Below are positions 8,962 to 17,867 of a stretch of 64,000 bases of DNA, piece after piece. The first letter of the stretch is position 1. Every line of letters starts with the position of its first letter. The position numbers were made by a program, and so were the translations under genes. Below the pieces are notes generated by a model, which was not told the DNA's origin, did not search any database, and worked only from the letters and a program-made list of their open reading frames with translations. The DNA is from Deltaproteobacteria bacterium (lineage in GTDB: Bacteria > Desulfobacterota > Dissulfuribacteria > Dissulfuribacterales > DYLC01), in NCBI GenBank assembly GCA_028695735.1, contig JAQVIJ010000006.1, positions 1 through 64,000 on the forward strand. Direction: 5' to 3'.

Positions 8962-10272
8962 GTGTTACGAGGAATCCAGGCATTAGCGCAGGCACCTGAA
9001 TTGGGGCGTCGCATAGGCTTTACCCTTTTTATGCTGGCAGTGTATAGAATGGGTGTCCAGGTGCCGGCTCCCGGCATAAATGCGCAAGCCCTTTCTTCTT
9101 TTTTGGCTAAGGCGAAAGGCACATTGTTTGGGCTTTTTGATATGTTTTCCGGTGGTGCATTGGAGCACATGTCCATTTTTGCCTTGGGCATAATGCCGTA
9201 TATCAGCGCTTCAATCATTTTGCAGCTTTTGACAGTAGCGGTGCCGCATCTGGAGGCCCTTAAAAAAGAAGGCGAATCAGGTCGTAAAAAAATCAGCCAG
9301 TATACCCGTTATAGCACTGTTGTAATCAGTTTGGTGCAGGCTATCGGTATGGCTATCGGCTTGGAAAGCATGACTTCGCCTGATGGTATTCCTGTTGTTT
9401 TGAATCCAGGTTGGAGTTTTCGTTTGTTGACTGCTATTACATTTATGTCAGGCACAATGTTTATTATGTGGCTTGGTGAGCAGATTACAGAAAGAGGAAT
9501 AGGTAATGGTATTTCATTGATTATTTTTGCTGGTATAGTTGCGAGAATGCCTGCTGCTATCAGTAATACTTTTTCTTTGGTGAAAACAGGTGACCTGAGC
9601 CCGATTGTTCTTTTGTTTTTATTGATAATGATGCTTTTTGTTATCGCTTTTATTTGTTTTATGGAACGAGCCAACAGACGTATTCCCATACATTATGCTA
9701 AACGAGTCGTAGGTAGAAAAGTTTATGGTGGTCAGACCGCACATTTGCCATTGAAGATCAATTCTGCTGGTGTGATACCGCCTATTTTTGCCTCTTCAAT
9801 CATTATGTTTCCGGCAACTATTGCCAATTTTATTCAGGTTCCATGGATGCAATCAATTGCGCAGGCGTTGCGTCCAGGTAGTTTTTTTTATGAAGCCTTG
9901 TTTGTAGCGCTTATTATCTTTTTTTGTTATTTTTATACTGCCATTACCTTCAATCCGGTTGATATAGCCGAAAATTTGAAAAATCATGGCGGTTATATTC
10001 CTGGGATACGGCCAGGACATAAGACGGCTGAGTTGATTGATAGAATCTTGACTCGTATTACATTGGTAGGTGCTGTTTATATATCCGCTATTTGTGTTTT
10101 GCCAAGTGTGTTGATTGCCAATTTCAATGTTCCATTTTATTTCGGCGGTACAGCGTTATTGATCGTAATCGGGGTGGCTATGGATACCATGGCACAGCTT
10201 GAATCGCATCTTATTACAAGAAATTATGATAGTTTTATCAAAGGTGTGAAGTTAAAAGGTCGTAAGGGATAG
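8962..10272 (+). CDS. secY: Protein translocase channel subunit SecY
   Basis: 436 residues with a GTG start and about ten hydrophobic segments. The plug region after TM1 and family motifs such as [18 protein letters not shown] and [20 protein letters not shown] are present. SecY forms the protein-conducting channel in the inner membrane with SecE and SecG. It sits between rplO and map, its standard position, and its stop overlaps the map start by one base. The usual adk gene between secY and map is absent. Confidence 0.98.
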   Translation: MLRGIQALAQAPELGRRIGFTLFMLAVYRMGVQVPAPGINAQALSSFLAKAKGTLFGLFDMFSGGALEHMSIFALGIMPYISASIILQLLTVAVPHLEALKKEGESGRKKISQYTRYSTVVISLVQAIGMAIGLESMTSPDGIPVVLNPGWSFRLLTAITFMSGTMFIMWLGEQITERGIGNGISLIIFAGIVARMPAAISNTFSLVKTGDLSPIVLLFLLIMMLFVIAFICFMERANRRIPIHYAKRVVGRKVYGGQTAHLPLKINSAGVIPPIFASSIIMFPATIANFIQVPWMQSIAQALRPGSFFYEALFVALIIFFCYFYTAITFNPVDIAENLKNHGGYIPGIRPGHKTAELIDRILTRITLVGAVYISAICVLPSVLIANFNVPFYFGGTALLIVIGVAMDTMAQLESHLITRNYDSFIKGVKLKGRKG

Positions 10273-11060
10273 TGAAAAAACGAGATAAACGTATAAAAGC
10301 TATTATCCCAATTAAAGAAAAATGGGAAATAGATTTAATGTATGTTGCAGGTCATATCGTAGCTGAGATATTACAACTTTTGAAGGAAATTTTGCGACCT
10401 GGTATCAGCACTGCTGACTTGGATGCAATAGCATATAGTGAAATACTCAAGCGCAAGGCATTGCCGGCATTTAAGGGTTATAGGGGTTATCCTGCTACTT
10501 TATGTGTAAGTGTCAACCAGGAGGTAGTCCATGGGATCCCTTCATCCAAGAAAATTATTAAACAGGGTGATCTGGTCAGCATGGATCTGGGCGTTATTTA
10601 TGAGGATTATTACGGTGATGCTGCTGTAACTGCAATCGCTGGTGCTAATACCAGCGATGCCTCTGCTGTCAGGCTTTTGGAGGTTACCTCTGCAGCGTTG
10701 GATGCCGGTATTCAAGAGGCCAGACCAGGTATGCATCTGAAGGATATTTCGGCCGCCGTACAGACTGTGGTGGAGGACGCCGGTTTCAGTGTTGTGAGGC
10801 AGTTTGTGGGGCATGGTATAGGTAGGGCATTACACGAACCACCGGAGATCCCTAATTATGGTGTGCGGGGTGAAGGGCCTCTTTTAAGACCGGGCATGGT
10901 TTTGGCTATTGAGCCGATGGTTAACATGGGCAAATCAGATGTTTTGATGTTGTCTGATGGCTGGACCGTTGTGACGGCAGATGGTTCTTTATCCGCTCAT
11001 TTTGAACATTCTGTCGCTATAACTGAAAATGGTCCTTTGTTATTAACCAAGTTGGATTGA
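10272..11060 (+). CDS. map: Methionine aminopeptidase, type I
   Basis: 262 residues with a GTG start overlapping the secY stop. The five metal ligands of the pita-bread fold are recognisable: Asp in [15 protein letters not shown] (two), His in [12 protein letters not shown], Glu in AIEPMVNMG and Glu in FEHSVAIT. It removes the initiator methionine from nascent proteins. The N-terminal dozen residues are unusually basic (KKRDKRIK). Confidence 0.97.
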   Translation: MKKRDKRIKAIIPIKEKWEIDLMYVAGHIVAEILQLLKEILRPGISTADLDAIAYSEILKRKALPAFKGYRGYPATLCVSVNQEVVHGIPSSKKIIKQGDLVSMDLGVIYEDYYGDAAVTAIAGANTSDASAVRLLEVTSAALDAGIQEARPGMHLKDISAAVQTVVEDAGFSVVRQFVGHGIGRALHEPPEIPNYGVRGEGPLLRPGMVLAIEPMVNMGKSDVLMLSDGWTVVTADGSLSAHFEHSVAITENGPLLLTKLD

Positions 11061-11070
11061 TAAGGTATTT

Positions 11071-11289
11071 ATGTCGAAGGGTGATGCTATTCAAATTGAA
11101 GGTAAGGTTATTGAAACTTTACCGAATGCTATGTTCAGGGTCGAATTGGAAAATGGTTATAAAATCTTAGCGCACATTTCTGGTAAAATGAGAATGAATT
11201 ATATCAGAATTCTGCCTGGCGATAAGGTAACTGTGGAAGTTTCACCATATGATTTGACCAAGGGCCGCATAGTATATCGTGCCAAATAA
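11071..11289 (+). CDS. infA: Translation initiation factor IF-1
   Basis: 72 residues, exact family length. The OB-fold core ([20 protein letters not shown]) and the ending [11 protein letters not shown] are diagnostic. IF-1 blocks the ribosomal A site during initiation. It lies between map and rpmJ as in many bacteria. Confidence 0.98.
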   Translation: MSKGDAIQIEGKVIETLPNAMFRVELENGYKILAHISGKMRMNYIRILPGDKVTVEVSPYDLTKGRIVYRAK

Positions 11290-11313
11290 GGTAAAAAAAT
11301 AAAGAGGTGCATT

Positions 11314-11427
11314 ATGAAGGTCGGTGCTTCAGTAAAACGTAGATGTAAAAAATGTGTCATAATCAGACGTAATGGTGTATTAAGAGTTATTTGCACCAAT
11401 CCAAGACATAAACAGCGTCAGGGTTAA
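11314..11427 (+). CDS. rpmJ: 50S ribosomal protein L36 (zinc-binding form)
   Basis: 37 residues, [17 protein letters not shown] near the start and NPRHKQRQG at the end. The zinc ligands are complete: Cys11, Cys14, Cys27 and His32. There is an AGAGGTG site 5 bases before the ATG. L36 is a small 50S protein; this is the zinc-containing type. Confidence 0.96.
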   Translation: MKVGASVKRRCKKCVIIRRNGVLRVICTNPRHKQRQG

Positions 11428-11442
11428 GAAAAGGGGGTTGTT

Positions 11443-11808
11443 GTGGCCAGACTTGCAGGAGTAGATTTGCCAAAAAATAAGCGTCTTGAGGTGGCTTTGA
11501 CCTATATCTATGGTATAGGCCGCTCTACCGCAAAAGAGATTCTGAATAAGGCTTCTCTGGATTATGGTAAGAAAACGGATGAGTTGACGGATGATGATAT
11601 CAAGGTATTGCGTCAGATCATAGACGCCGATTACAAAGTGGAAGGCGATTTGCGGAGAGACATCGGTATCAGTATTAAAAGATTGATGGATCTTGGCTGT
11701 TATCGTGGTCTCAGACATCGCAAGGGATTGCCTGTCAGAGGGCAGCGTACTCGTACAAATGCCAGAACCCGCAAAGGTCCTGGGCGTTCCGCTATCAAAA
11801 AGAAGTAG
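11443..11808 (+). CDS. rpsM: 30S ribosomal protein S13
   Basis: 121 residues with a GTG start preceded by AAGGGGG. The N-terminus [20 protein letters not shown] and the C-terminal [16 protein letters not shown] are S13 signatures; the basic tail reaches the P-site tRNA. It is the first gene of the alpha block. Confidence 0.98.
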   Translation: MARLAGVDLPKNKRLEVALTYIYGIGRSTAKEILNKASLDYGKKTDELTDDDIKVLRQIIDADYKVEGDLRRDIGISIKRLMDLGCYRGLRHRKGLPVRGQRTRTNARTRKGPGRSAIKKK

Positions 11809-11833
11809 TTTTATTTTATAGGAGGTAATTGTT

Positions 11834-12220
11834 ATGGCTCCACCCAAACGTGGGGGTCGCAAAGAACGTAAGAATGTGCCTGAGGGAGTCGCTCATATTC
11901 AGGCCACTTTTAATAATACCATCGTTACCATTACGGATAAACAAGGCAATACCGTATCGTGGGCAAGTTCCGGCGCACAGGGTTTCAAGGGGTCGAGAAA
12001 AGGAACGCCTTTTGCCGCTCAAATGGCCGCAGAAACAGCCGCCAAAAAGGCTGCCGAAAACGGTATGCGGAGTGTGGAAGTCCACATCAATGGCCCTGGT
12101 TCTGGCAGGGAGGCGGCATTGAGGGCTTTACAGATGGCTGGTTTGAGCGTAAAGGTTATCAAAGATATAACGCCGATACCACATAATGGTTGCAGACCAC
12201 CCAAAAGAAGACGTGTTTAA
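11834..12220 (+). CDS. rpsK: 30S ribosomal protein S11
   Basis: 128 residues with a GGAGG site. The ending [18 protein letters not shown] is the family signature. S11 forms part of the platform of the 30S subunit near the mRNA exit. It follows rpsM by 25 bases. Confidence 0.98.
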   Translation: MAPPKRGGRKERKNVPEGVAHIQATFNNTIVTITDKQGNTVSWASSGAQGFKGSRKGTPFAAQMAAETAAKKAAENGMRSVEVHINGPGSGREAALRALQMAGLSVKVIKDITPIPHNGCRPPKRRRV

Positions 12221-12270
12221 TGCATCTTCTTTTATGCAGTGGCTTTTGGTTCATTGGAGGATAAAAGAAA

Positions 12271-12897
12271 TTGGCTAGATATACTGAAGCTCGTTGTAGA
12301 TTGTGCCGCAGGGAGGGCATGAAGCTTTTCCTGAAAGGTGACAGATGTTACTCAGACAAGTGCGCCTTTGAGAAATCTGCTTATGCGCCGGGCCAGCACG
12401 GACAGACAAGACATAAGATTTCCGATTATGGTATCCGTCTTAGAGAGAAACAGCGTGTTCGCAGAATTTATGGTCTCTTGGAGGCTCAGTTCAGGCGTTA
12501 TTTTGAGACAGCTGACAGACAGAAAGGCATGACAGGCGTTAATCTGCTGGTTTTGCTCGAAAGACGTTTGGATAATGTGATATACCGGCTTGGTTTCGCT
12601 GATTCAAGGGTGCAGGCGCGTCAATTGGTGGGACACGGTCATTTTGCTGTAAATGGACGCCGTGTGGATATCCCTTCTTTTTTGGTTAGAAAAGGTGATG
12701 TCATAGAGCCCTTCAACAAGGAAAAGGTTTGTCTCCCCATTACACAGGCGTTGGATGCTGTGGCGCGTCGTGGTGTGCCTGAGTGGTTGCAGTTGGATCG
12801 AGATGGTTTGAAGGGTTCCGTGGTTGCCTTGCCTGAGCGACGCGACATCACCATGCCTGTGCAGGAGCAGTTTATAGTTGAGTTCTACTCAAAATAA
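12271..12897 (+). CDS. rpsD: 30S ribosomal protein S4
   Basis: 208 residues with a TTG start after a GGAGG site. The N-terminal cysteines (CRLC, then CYSDKC) match the zinc-binding type of S4. The S4 RNA-binding domain begins around [12 protein letters not shown]4 initiates 30S assembly and, in E. coli, represses the alpha operon. The 50-base gap before it contains no clear terminator. Confidence 0.97.
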   Translation: MARYTEARCRLCRREGMKLFLKGDRCYSDKCAFEKSAYAPGQHGQTRHKISDYGIRLREKQRVRRIYGLLEAQFRRYFETADRQKGMTGVNLLVLLERRLDNVIYRLGFADSRVQARQLVGHGHFAVNGRRVDIPSFLVRKGDVIEPFNKEKVCLPITQALDAVARRGVPEWLQLDRDGLKGSVVALPERRDITMPVQEQFIVEFYSK

Positions 12898-12936
12898 TAC
12901 TCTGTAACATTTGGAGTAACAGGATATAAACCCTTT

Positions 12937-13974
12937 ATGACTAATGGACTGATTCCAAATTATAGAAATTGGCGTGACTTGATTTTTCCTCAAAAACTGG
13001 AAAAACATCCGGATAATTCGAATCGCTACGGGAAGTTTGTATGCGAGCCATTGGAAAGAGGTTATGGTGTTACATTAGGTAATGCCTTGAGAAGAGTTTT
13101 GCTTTCTTCTTTGCAGGGTGCCGCTATTGTTTCTATCAAAATCGACGGCATATTGCATGAATTTTCCAGTCTCTCGGGAGTAGTAGAAGATGTAGCCGAT
13201 ATTATCCTTAATCTTAAGGGAGTGCGGCTGAAGTTATTGCAAGATGATCCGAAAACATTGACAGTAAAAAAGAAAGGGCCATGCGTAGTTTATGCTGGTG
13301 ATCTTGCTGCTCCCAATAGCAGTGTGGAGATATTGAATCCAGACCATAAAATTGCTACACTTTCCGCCGATGGTGAGTTGCACATGGAATTGGTCACCAA
13401 GTGGGGAAGAGGTTATGTTCCTGCTGAAAGGAATAAGGACCCTGAGCAACCCATAGGAACTATTGCAATTGATTCCATATTTTCTCCGGTGCAAAAGGTC
13501 AACTATACTGTTTCACAGGCTCGTGTTGGTCAGATGACTGATTATGACAAGCTCATCATGGAGATATGGACTGATGGCAGTGTGACACCTGAAGATGCTC
13601 TTGGCTATGCTGCCAAGATATTGAAAGAACAGTTGTCTATCTTTATATCTTTTGATGAATTACAGGAGCCAAAGGAAGAACAGGCGGTTATTGATATCAC
13701 GGCGATAAGCGATTATCTGAATCGTTCCATAGAGGAACTTGAGTTTTCTGTGCGTTCCGCCAATTGCTTAAAAAGCGCTGATATTCATTATATTGGTGAT
13801 TTAGTGCAGAAAACGGAACAGGAGATGTTGAAAACAAAGAATTTCGGTCGTAAGTCTCTGAAAGAAATAAAAGACATCCTGAATAATATGAATTTACATC
13901 TTGGCATGAAATTGGAAGGTTGGACTCCTCCCAAGGCAGATAACAATCATGAACAAGAGGCTGAAAGGGAGTAA
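12937..13974 (+). CDS. rpoA: DNA-directed RNA polymerase subunit alpha
   Basis: 345 residues. The N-terminal dimerisation domain carries [20 protein letters not shown], a universal motif. The C-terminal domain (about 255-325) contains [14 protein letters not shown] and [13 protein letters not shown], which contact UP elements and activators. A short acidic tail follows. It sits between rpsD and rplQ as usual. Confidence 0.98.
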   Translation: MTNGLIPNYRNWRDLIFPQKLEKHPDNSNRYGKFVCEPLERGYGVTLGNALRRVLLSSLQGAAIVSIKIDGILHEFSSLSGVVEDVADIILNLKGVRLKLLQDDPKTLTVKKKGPCVVYAGDLAAPNSSVEILNPDHKIATLSADGELHMELVTKWGRGYVPAERNKDPEQPIGTIAIDSIFSPVQKVNYTVSQARVGQMTDYDKLIMEIWTDGSVTPEDALGYAAKILKEQLSIFISFDELQEPKEEQAVIDITAISDYLNRSIEELEFSVRSANCLKSADIHYIGDLVQKTEQEMLKTKNFGRKSLKEIKDILNNMNLHLGMKLEGWTPPKADNNHEQEAERE

Positions 13975-13980
13975 AATTAT

Positions 13981-14448
13981 ATGCGCCATAGAACACGAAC
14001 ACGAAAATTAGGCATGAAGACTGCTCATCGTCAGGCGGTATTGCGTAATCTCATTACCTCATTGATGGAGCATGGCAGGGTTTTAACTACATTACCAAAG
14101 GCTAAAGAGGCTAAACGGTTAGCTGATAAAATGGTGACTCTTGCCAAAAATGGTACTGTACATGCGAGAAGACAGGTGCTTGCATTTATAAAAAGTAAAG
14201 AAGCCGTCAATAATTTGTTTGGTGATATTGCCCAGACATTCGCTGATAAAAATGGCGGCTATTGTCGAGTGTTGCAAACAGGTTGCCGCCAGGGAGATGG
14301 GGCTTCCATGTCCATACTTGAGCTTGCAAAAGAACCTCTTGAGAGAAAGAAGGCTGTCACCTCTACACAGACAGCCAAAAAACAGTCAGCACCGGTTAAG
14401 CCAATCGCCTCAGAGCCTGTACCGTCTTCCACTGACGCAAATGCCTGA
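13981..14448 (+). CDS. rplQ: 50S ribosomal protein L17 with C-terminal extension
   Basis: 155 residues, against roughly 120 for a typical L17. The core is standard (MRHRTRTRKLGMKTAHRQAV at the start). The extra tail, from about residue 120, is rich in Lys, Thr, Ser, Pro and Ala, probably disordered. Last gene of the ribosomal run; a strong intrinsic terminator follows 46 bases later. Confidence 0.96.
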   Translation: MRHRTRTRKLGMKTAHRQAVLRNLITSLMEHGRVLTTLPKAKEAKRLADKMVTLAKNGTVHARRQVLAFIKSKEAVNNLFGDIAQTFADKNGGYCRVLQTGCRQGDGASMSILELAKEPLERKKAVTSTQTAKKQSAPVKPIASEPVPSSTDANA

Positions 14449-14493
14449 CGATTGCAACAGAGATATTCCATCAAATCGATAGAAAATACGATG

Positions 14494-14522
14494 CCGCACC
14501 TTGTTTGAGGTGCGGTTTTTTT
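14494..14522 (+). terminator. Rho-independent terminator of the ribosomal cluster
   Basis: Perfect 8-bp stem CCGCACCT / AGGTGCGG with a 6-base loop, followed by seven T residues. It ends the S10-spc-alpha run after rplQ. Confidence 0.93.
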
Positions 14523-14586
14523 GTGGCAATATTTATAGCCAGCCGGTATTATTACTTGAGGGAGCCTTGAGGAATGTGGTGTTGAC

Positions 14587-15924
14587 ATGAGAATTTTTAT
14601 CTACGTTGTTATAGCTGTTTTGCTCATAATTTTGTCATGCGGCGCTGTCGTCGCCTTTTTGACATTAGAAGGCACTCCGCCAGTCATTACGCCAGTAATT
14701 GTACAGGATAGACTGGGAAAACAGGTGTATATTGAGGCAGAAGTCAGTGATGAAGGCCGCGGATTAAGGGAAGTGAGATGTTTTTTGACGCAGGGCAAAA
14801 AAAATATCGAATTCGAGCCCAAGACTTTTCCAGCCGTGTCCTGGTGGAGCGGTTCGGATATAAAGCGGGTGCGGGTCAACTGGAGCGGTGTTCTGACGGA
14901 GCATGGTTTTACTGAAGGCGACGCCCAGCTCGTTTTGATTGCGCACGATTATTCCTGGCGTAATTCCTTCAAGGGCAATACCGTCACCTATCAAAAAGAT
15001 GTAAAAATTGATTTCACCCCGCCGTCTATCGCCATCAAAAGTATCTTTCATAATATCAACACAGGAGGGGCCGGTCTGGTTTCCTACTCTGTCAATGAAC
15101 CCCTTGCCCGCACAGGGGTCTGGGTAAATGAGTTGTTTTTCCCTGCGTGTAAAACCGGTTCCGATAAAAATTACGCCGCCCTTATCGCAGTGCCTTTCGA
15201 TGCAAGGCCGCCTGTTCATATTATTGTGGAGGCGCAGGATACAGCCGGCAATTCAAGCAAGCTCAACGTCCCCAACAAAATTGCTTACAAACCCATTCGA
15301 AAAGATGTGATCAATCTGAGCGACAATTTCATTTCCAATAAGGCTACTGAATTTTCATCCCATTATCCTGAATTGAAAGGCACCCCTATTGAGGTGTTTC
15401 TGCAGATAAATAAAGACATCAGACAAAAAAACAACGACGAGATTCGCGCGGTCACGGCACACACTGAGCCCGCTTTTTTGTTTCAAAAGGCATTTTTAAG
15501 ATTACCCAATGCACAGCCCAGGGCCGGCTTCGGGGATGAGAGGCATTATATCTATCAGGGCAAAGAAGTGGATGTCACAAATCATATGGGGGTGGATTTG
15601 GCGTCACTGGAGCATGCCCCTGTTCCTGCCGCCAATAGGGGCAGAGTGGTGTTCGTTGGATATATAGGTATTTATGGCAATTCGGTCATTATCGATCATG
15701 GCATGGGGCTGTTTAGTCTCTATTCTCATCTCAGTGAGATCAAGACATTGGCCAATAATATGGTGGAACAGGGTGATGTAATAGGACTGACTGGCATGAC
15801 AGGTCTTGCCGGTGGTGACCATCTGCACTATGGCATGTTGATTCATGGAGTCTATGTCAATCCCATAGAATGGTGGGACGTCAAGTGGCTGCAGGAACGC
15901 ATTTTTAATAATCTTCATCAGTGA
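14587..15924 (+). CDS. Membrane-anchored M23 family metallopeptidase
   Basis: 445 residues. One N-terminal hydrophobic segment (about 3-28) anchors a periplasmic protein. The C-terminal domain (about 320-430) is a LytM/M23 fold: the zinc ligands are seen in HMGVD near residue 333 and HLH near residue 413, and the conserved IIDHGMGLFSLYSHL lies between them. Such enzymes cut peptidoglycan cross-bridges, or act as regulators of amidases when inactive; here the ligands look intact. The middle (about 35-290) resembles Ig-like or beta-sandwich material but I do not recognise it. First gene after the ribosomal terminator; the next gene starts 2 bases after its stop, suggesting a two-gene operon. 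The ribosome-binding site is weak. Confidence 0.88.
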   Translation: MRIFIYVVIAVLLIILSCGAVVAFLTLEGTPPVITPVIVQDRLGKQVYIEAEVSDEGRGLREVRCFLTQGKKNIEFEPKTFPAVSWWSGSDIKRVRVNWSGVLTEHGFTEGDAQLVLIAHDYSWRNSFKGNTVTYQKDVKIDFTPPSIAIKSIFHNINTGGAGLVSYSVNEPLARTGVWVNELFFPACKTGSDKNYAALIAVPFDARPPVHIIVEAQDTAGNSSKLNVPNKIAYKPIRKDVINLSDNFISNKATEFSSHYPELKGTPIEVFLQINKDIRQKNNDEIRAVTAHTEPAFLFQKAFLRLPNAQPRAGFGDERHYIYQGKEVDVTNHMGVDLASLEHAPVPAANRGRVVFVGYIGIYGNSVIIDHGMGLFSLYSHLSEIKTLANNMVEQGDVIGLTGMTGLAGGDHLHYGMLIHGVYVNPIEWWDVKWLQERIFNNLHQ

Positions 15925-15926
15925 AA

Positions 15927-16523
15927 ATGAACCGCTATCCAAGATTCACCCGAGTGTCATGTGTGATTTGCCTGTGCATTATCCTTGTATTGCTAACTGG
16001 TTTTACCTTTCCTCAACCTATTGATATCAAAAGACAACTACAGGAAAAATGGCAGCTTTTCATTGCAAAGACGCCCGGCGGCAAGGAATTGCAGCAGTGG
16101 CGTGAAGTGTATGCACAGACCAGACAGGCCATGCAGAGCGCTCGTGAGGCAGGTGCGGATAGATATGCGCCAGAAAAAATGCATGGAGCCGAAGAGGCAT
16201 TGAATACCGCGATAGGATATGCAAAAGAGCAGGGCTACAAAAAGGCCGTGTCATATGCAAAAAAGGCCAGGGAAGCTGCTGAAGCGGCCTTGGCTGATAC
16301 CATGGATGTAAAGACAGCCAAAGTGAAACAGTTGCAAAAAAATCTGTCGGAGATGGAAGTTTATTTGCTGAATATGTCCAAATCCAATCAGAATAATCAG
16401 GCAAATCATAGGCAGGATGATGCCGTGCTCTATTTAAGTGATATAAGGCATGCCGTTGTATTGGAACAATTCGATGATGCTGCCTTGATGGTTGATGCTT
16501 TCAAGAAAGAGTTTATGAACTGA
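15927..16523 (+). CDS. Exported helical protein, DUF4398-like
   Basis: 198 residues from ATG 15927 (a GTG two codons earlier is possible). An N-terminal hydrophobic segment (about 9-26) suggests export or a membrane anchor. The middle (about 60-110) is helical and Ala/Lys/Glu-rich, with the pattern YAPEKMHGAEEALNTAIGYA followed by a second AKKAREAAEAAL helix, which resembles DUF4398 proteins. Function unknown. Close coupling to the M23 peptidase gene points to a role in the cell envelope. Confidence 0.75.
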   Translation: MNRYPRFTRVSCVICLCIILVLLTGFTFPQPIDIKRQLQEKWQLFIAKTPGGKELQQWREVYAQTRQAMQSAREAGADRYAPEKMHGAEEALNTAIGYAKEQGYKKAVSYAKKAREAAEAALADTMDVKTAKVKQLQKNLSEMEVYLLNMSKSNQNNQANHRQDDAVLYLSDIRHAVVLEQFDDAALMVDAFKKEFMN

Positions 16524-16544
16524 TATATGGCGAGTTTTTCTATC

Positions 16545-16640
16545 GGGAGCCTTGAAAAATTTCCATTTCGCCCGATCACTGCGTTGCTCGTCTCTGCCTG
16601 TGCGTTGCCTGTCTGCGTGCAATGCACAGGCAGGCAGGGA
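16545..16640 (-). repeat. Dispersed palindromic repeat, copy A (truncated)
   Basis: Read on the minus strand, this copy ends with the family's terminal segment (CAAGGCTCCC, preceded by a run ATTTTTC) and contains GACGAGCAACGCAG, as in the copies near 23.5, 41.4 and 51.9 kb. It lacks the ATGTGAGCATTTTTCGCC half. The insert region carries several CCTGCCTG/CAGGCAGG blocks in both orientations, as if the small hairpin insert had been duplicated and inverted. No gene is seen in this gap between 16524 and 16718. Confidence 0.8.
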
Positions 16641-16718
16641 GTAGGGTCGTGTAGTTTCAGTCTGTTACATTACTGACAGATTGAATGGATGACAATCAAT
16701 TTTCTGGAGGATGAACGC

Positions 16719-17189
16719 ATGGCTATTTCAATGATTCTTGTACCCATTGATTTTTCTGATTGTTCCGCTACAGCATTGTCTTATGCCATAAAAATGGCTG
16801 ACACATGGAGTGCAGAAATCATCCTTATACATGTGATTGATTCCAGAGAAACAGAGATGATTGCCAATTATATCAAGGAACCTGTTGAGAAGGTGAAAGA
16901 ACGGCTTATTAATCAGGCAAAACAAGCAGCAAGAAAGTTTCTTACACCATATAAAACCAAGGATATTATCAAAGATACAATCATATCATATGGAAGACCA
17001 TTTCAGGAGATAGCGATCAAGGCCCGTGAGTTGCAGGCTGATATGCTCGTAATGGGAGGATATGGCAGCATGGGGCGCGGTATGATTGACGAGATATTTT
17101 TCGGAAGTACGGTTGAAAAGGTGATTCGTCTGTTACCCTGTCCTGTATTGTGTGTACCGATCGGTTGGAGCAGCGATGATGTCAGATGA
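16719..17189 (+). CDS. Universal stress protein, UspA family
   Basis: 156 residues from ATG 16719, chosen because GGAGG (16706-16710) is correctly spaced. The family fold is clear: MILVPIDFSDCSATAL at the start and the nucleotide-binding loop GGYGSMGRGMIDEIFFGS near the end, which is the ATP-binding form. USP proteins are soluble and accumulate in stress or stationary phase; the exact role is unknown. Its 3' end overlaps the convergent greA by 8 bases. Confidence 0.93.
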   Translation: MAISMILVPIDFSDCSATALSYAIKMADTWSAEIILIHVIDSRETEMIANYIKEPVEKVKERLINQAKQAARKFLTPYKTKDIIKDTIISYGRPFQEIAIKARELQADMLVMGGYGSMGRGMIDEIFFGSTVEKVIRLLPCPVLCVPIGWSSDDVR

Positions 17190-17652
17190 ATATATCCATC
17201 AACTCATAGTTTTTGATACCTGAGGGGCTTCTGAATTCGATTTCGTCGCCCTTTGTCTTGCCGATCAAGGCTCTGCCCAGGGGGGATGAGATGGAAATGC
17301 GGCTTTCCTGTATATTGGATTCTTCCGGGCCTACGAGTTGATATACAACCTCTTCATCTGTGTCGAGATTGATGAGCTTCACGCGCACCCCGAAAATGAC
17401 TTTGTCACATGGGATATTGGTGCAATCTATTACCTCTGAGTTTGCCAGAATCTTGTTCAGATGCTGAATACGGCTTTCTATATGCCCCTGTCGTTCCTTG
17501 GCTGCGTGGTATTCAGCATTTTCTGACAGGTCACCGTGGCCTCTGGCCTCGGCGATGGCCTGAATTACAGCCGGACGTTCTATTTTTTCCAGATGTTCCA
17601 GCTCCTTTTTAAGTCTGTTATAGCCTTCTTTGGTAATAGGGGTTCTGACCAT
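17182..17652 (-). CDS. greA: Transcription elongation factor GreA
   Basis: 156 residues from the ATG at 17652, which has a GAGGAG site; longer upstream reading is leader sequence. The N-terminal coiled coil (TKEGYNRLKKELEHLE to about residue 75) carries the acidic tip ARGHGDLSENAEYHAAKE, which enters the polymerase secondary channel and stimulates cleavage of backtracked RNA. The C-terminal FKBP-like domain ends in SPSGIKNYELMDI-type sequence. It converges on uspA. A hairpin in its leader could attenuate it. Confidence 0.97.
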   Translation of the reverse strand: MVRTPITKEGYNRLKKELEHLEKIERPAVIQAIAEARGHGDLSENAEYHAAKERQGHIESRIQHLNKILANSEVIDCTNIPCDKVIFGVRVKLINLDTDEEVVYQLVGPEESNIQESRISISSPLGRALIGKTKGDEIEFRSPSGIKNYELMDIFI

Positions 17653-17670
17653 TTGCGGATGCTCCTCAAA

Positions 17671-17700
17671 TAAAAATGCCCTCAAGATATACTTGAGAGC
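17671..17700 (-). promoter_or_regulatory. Hairpin in the greA leader, possible attenuator
   Basis: On the minus strand: GCTCTCAAG, loop TATAT, CTTGAGGGC, then ATTTTTATTT. This is a 9-bp stem with one wobble and a T-rich tail, ending about 18 bases before the greA start codon. In E. coli the greA leader also contains a terminator that yields small RNAs (GraL); by analogy this could do the same. Inference. Confidence 0.45.
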
Positions 17701-17758
17701 TTTAATATTATAGCAGGATTTACACCCTCTGCCAAGCAATTGTTAAGGGGAATGTTAG

Positions 17759-17776
17759 GGACAAATGGATTTGTCC
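17759..17776. promoter_or_regulatory. 18-bp inverted repeat between greA and the DAHP synthase gene
   Basis: GGACAAAT GG ATTTGTCC: 8-bp perfect arms around a 2-base centre, in the divergent region between greA and the gene at 17868. It could be an operator for a dimeric regulator. It lies about 23 bases upstream of the TTGACG box below. Confidence 0.4.
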
Positions 17777-17798
17777 GTAACAAATTGCGGAATTTGGG

Positions 17799-17827
17799 TT
17801 GACGTCATAATTATGAAATGTTAACAA
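17799..17827 (+). promoter_or_regulatory. Possible sigma-70 promoter for the DAHP synthase gene at 17868
   Basis: TTGACG at 17799-17804 and TAACAA at 17822-17827, separated by 17 bases. The -35 box is good, the -10 box weak. It would start transcription some 35 bases before the gene. Confidence 0.4.
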
Positions 17828-17867
17828 ATAAAGACAACTTTGTGAAAAAATATGGGGTTAAAGACTT

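Noticed and set aside
16430-16640. Reading frames across repeat copy A
   Set aside because: They arise from repeat sequence and have no start signals or family features.
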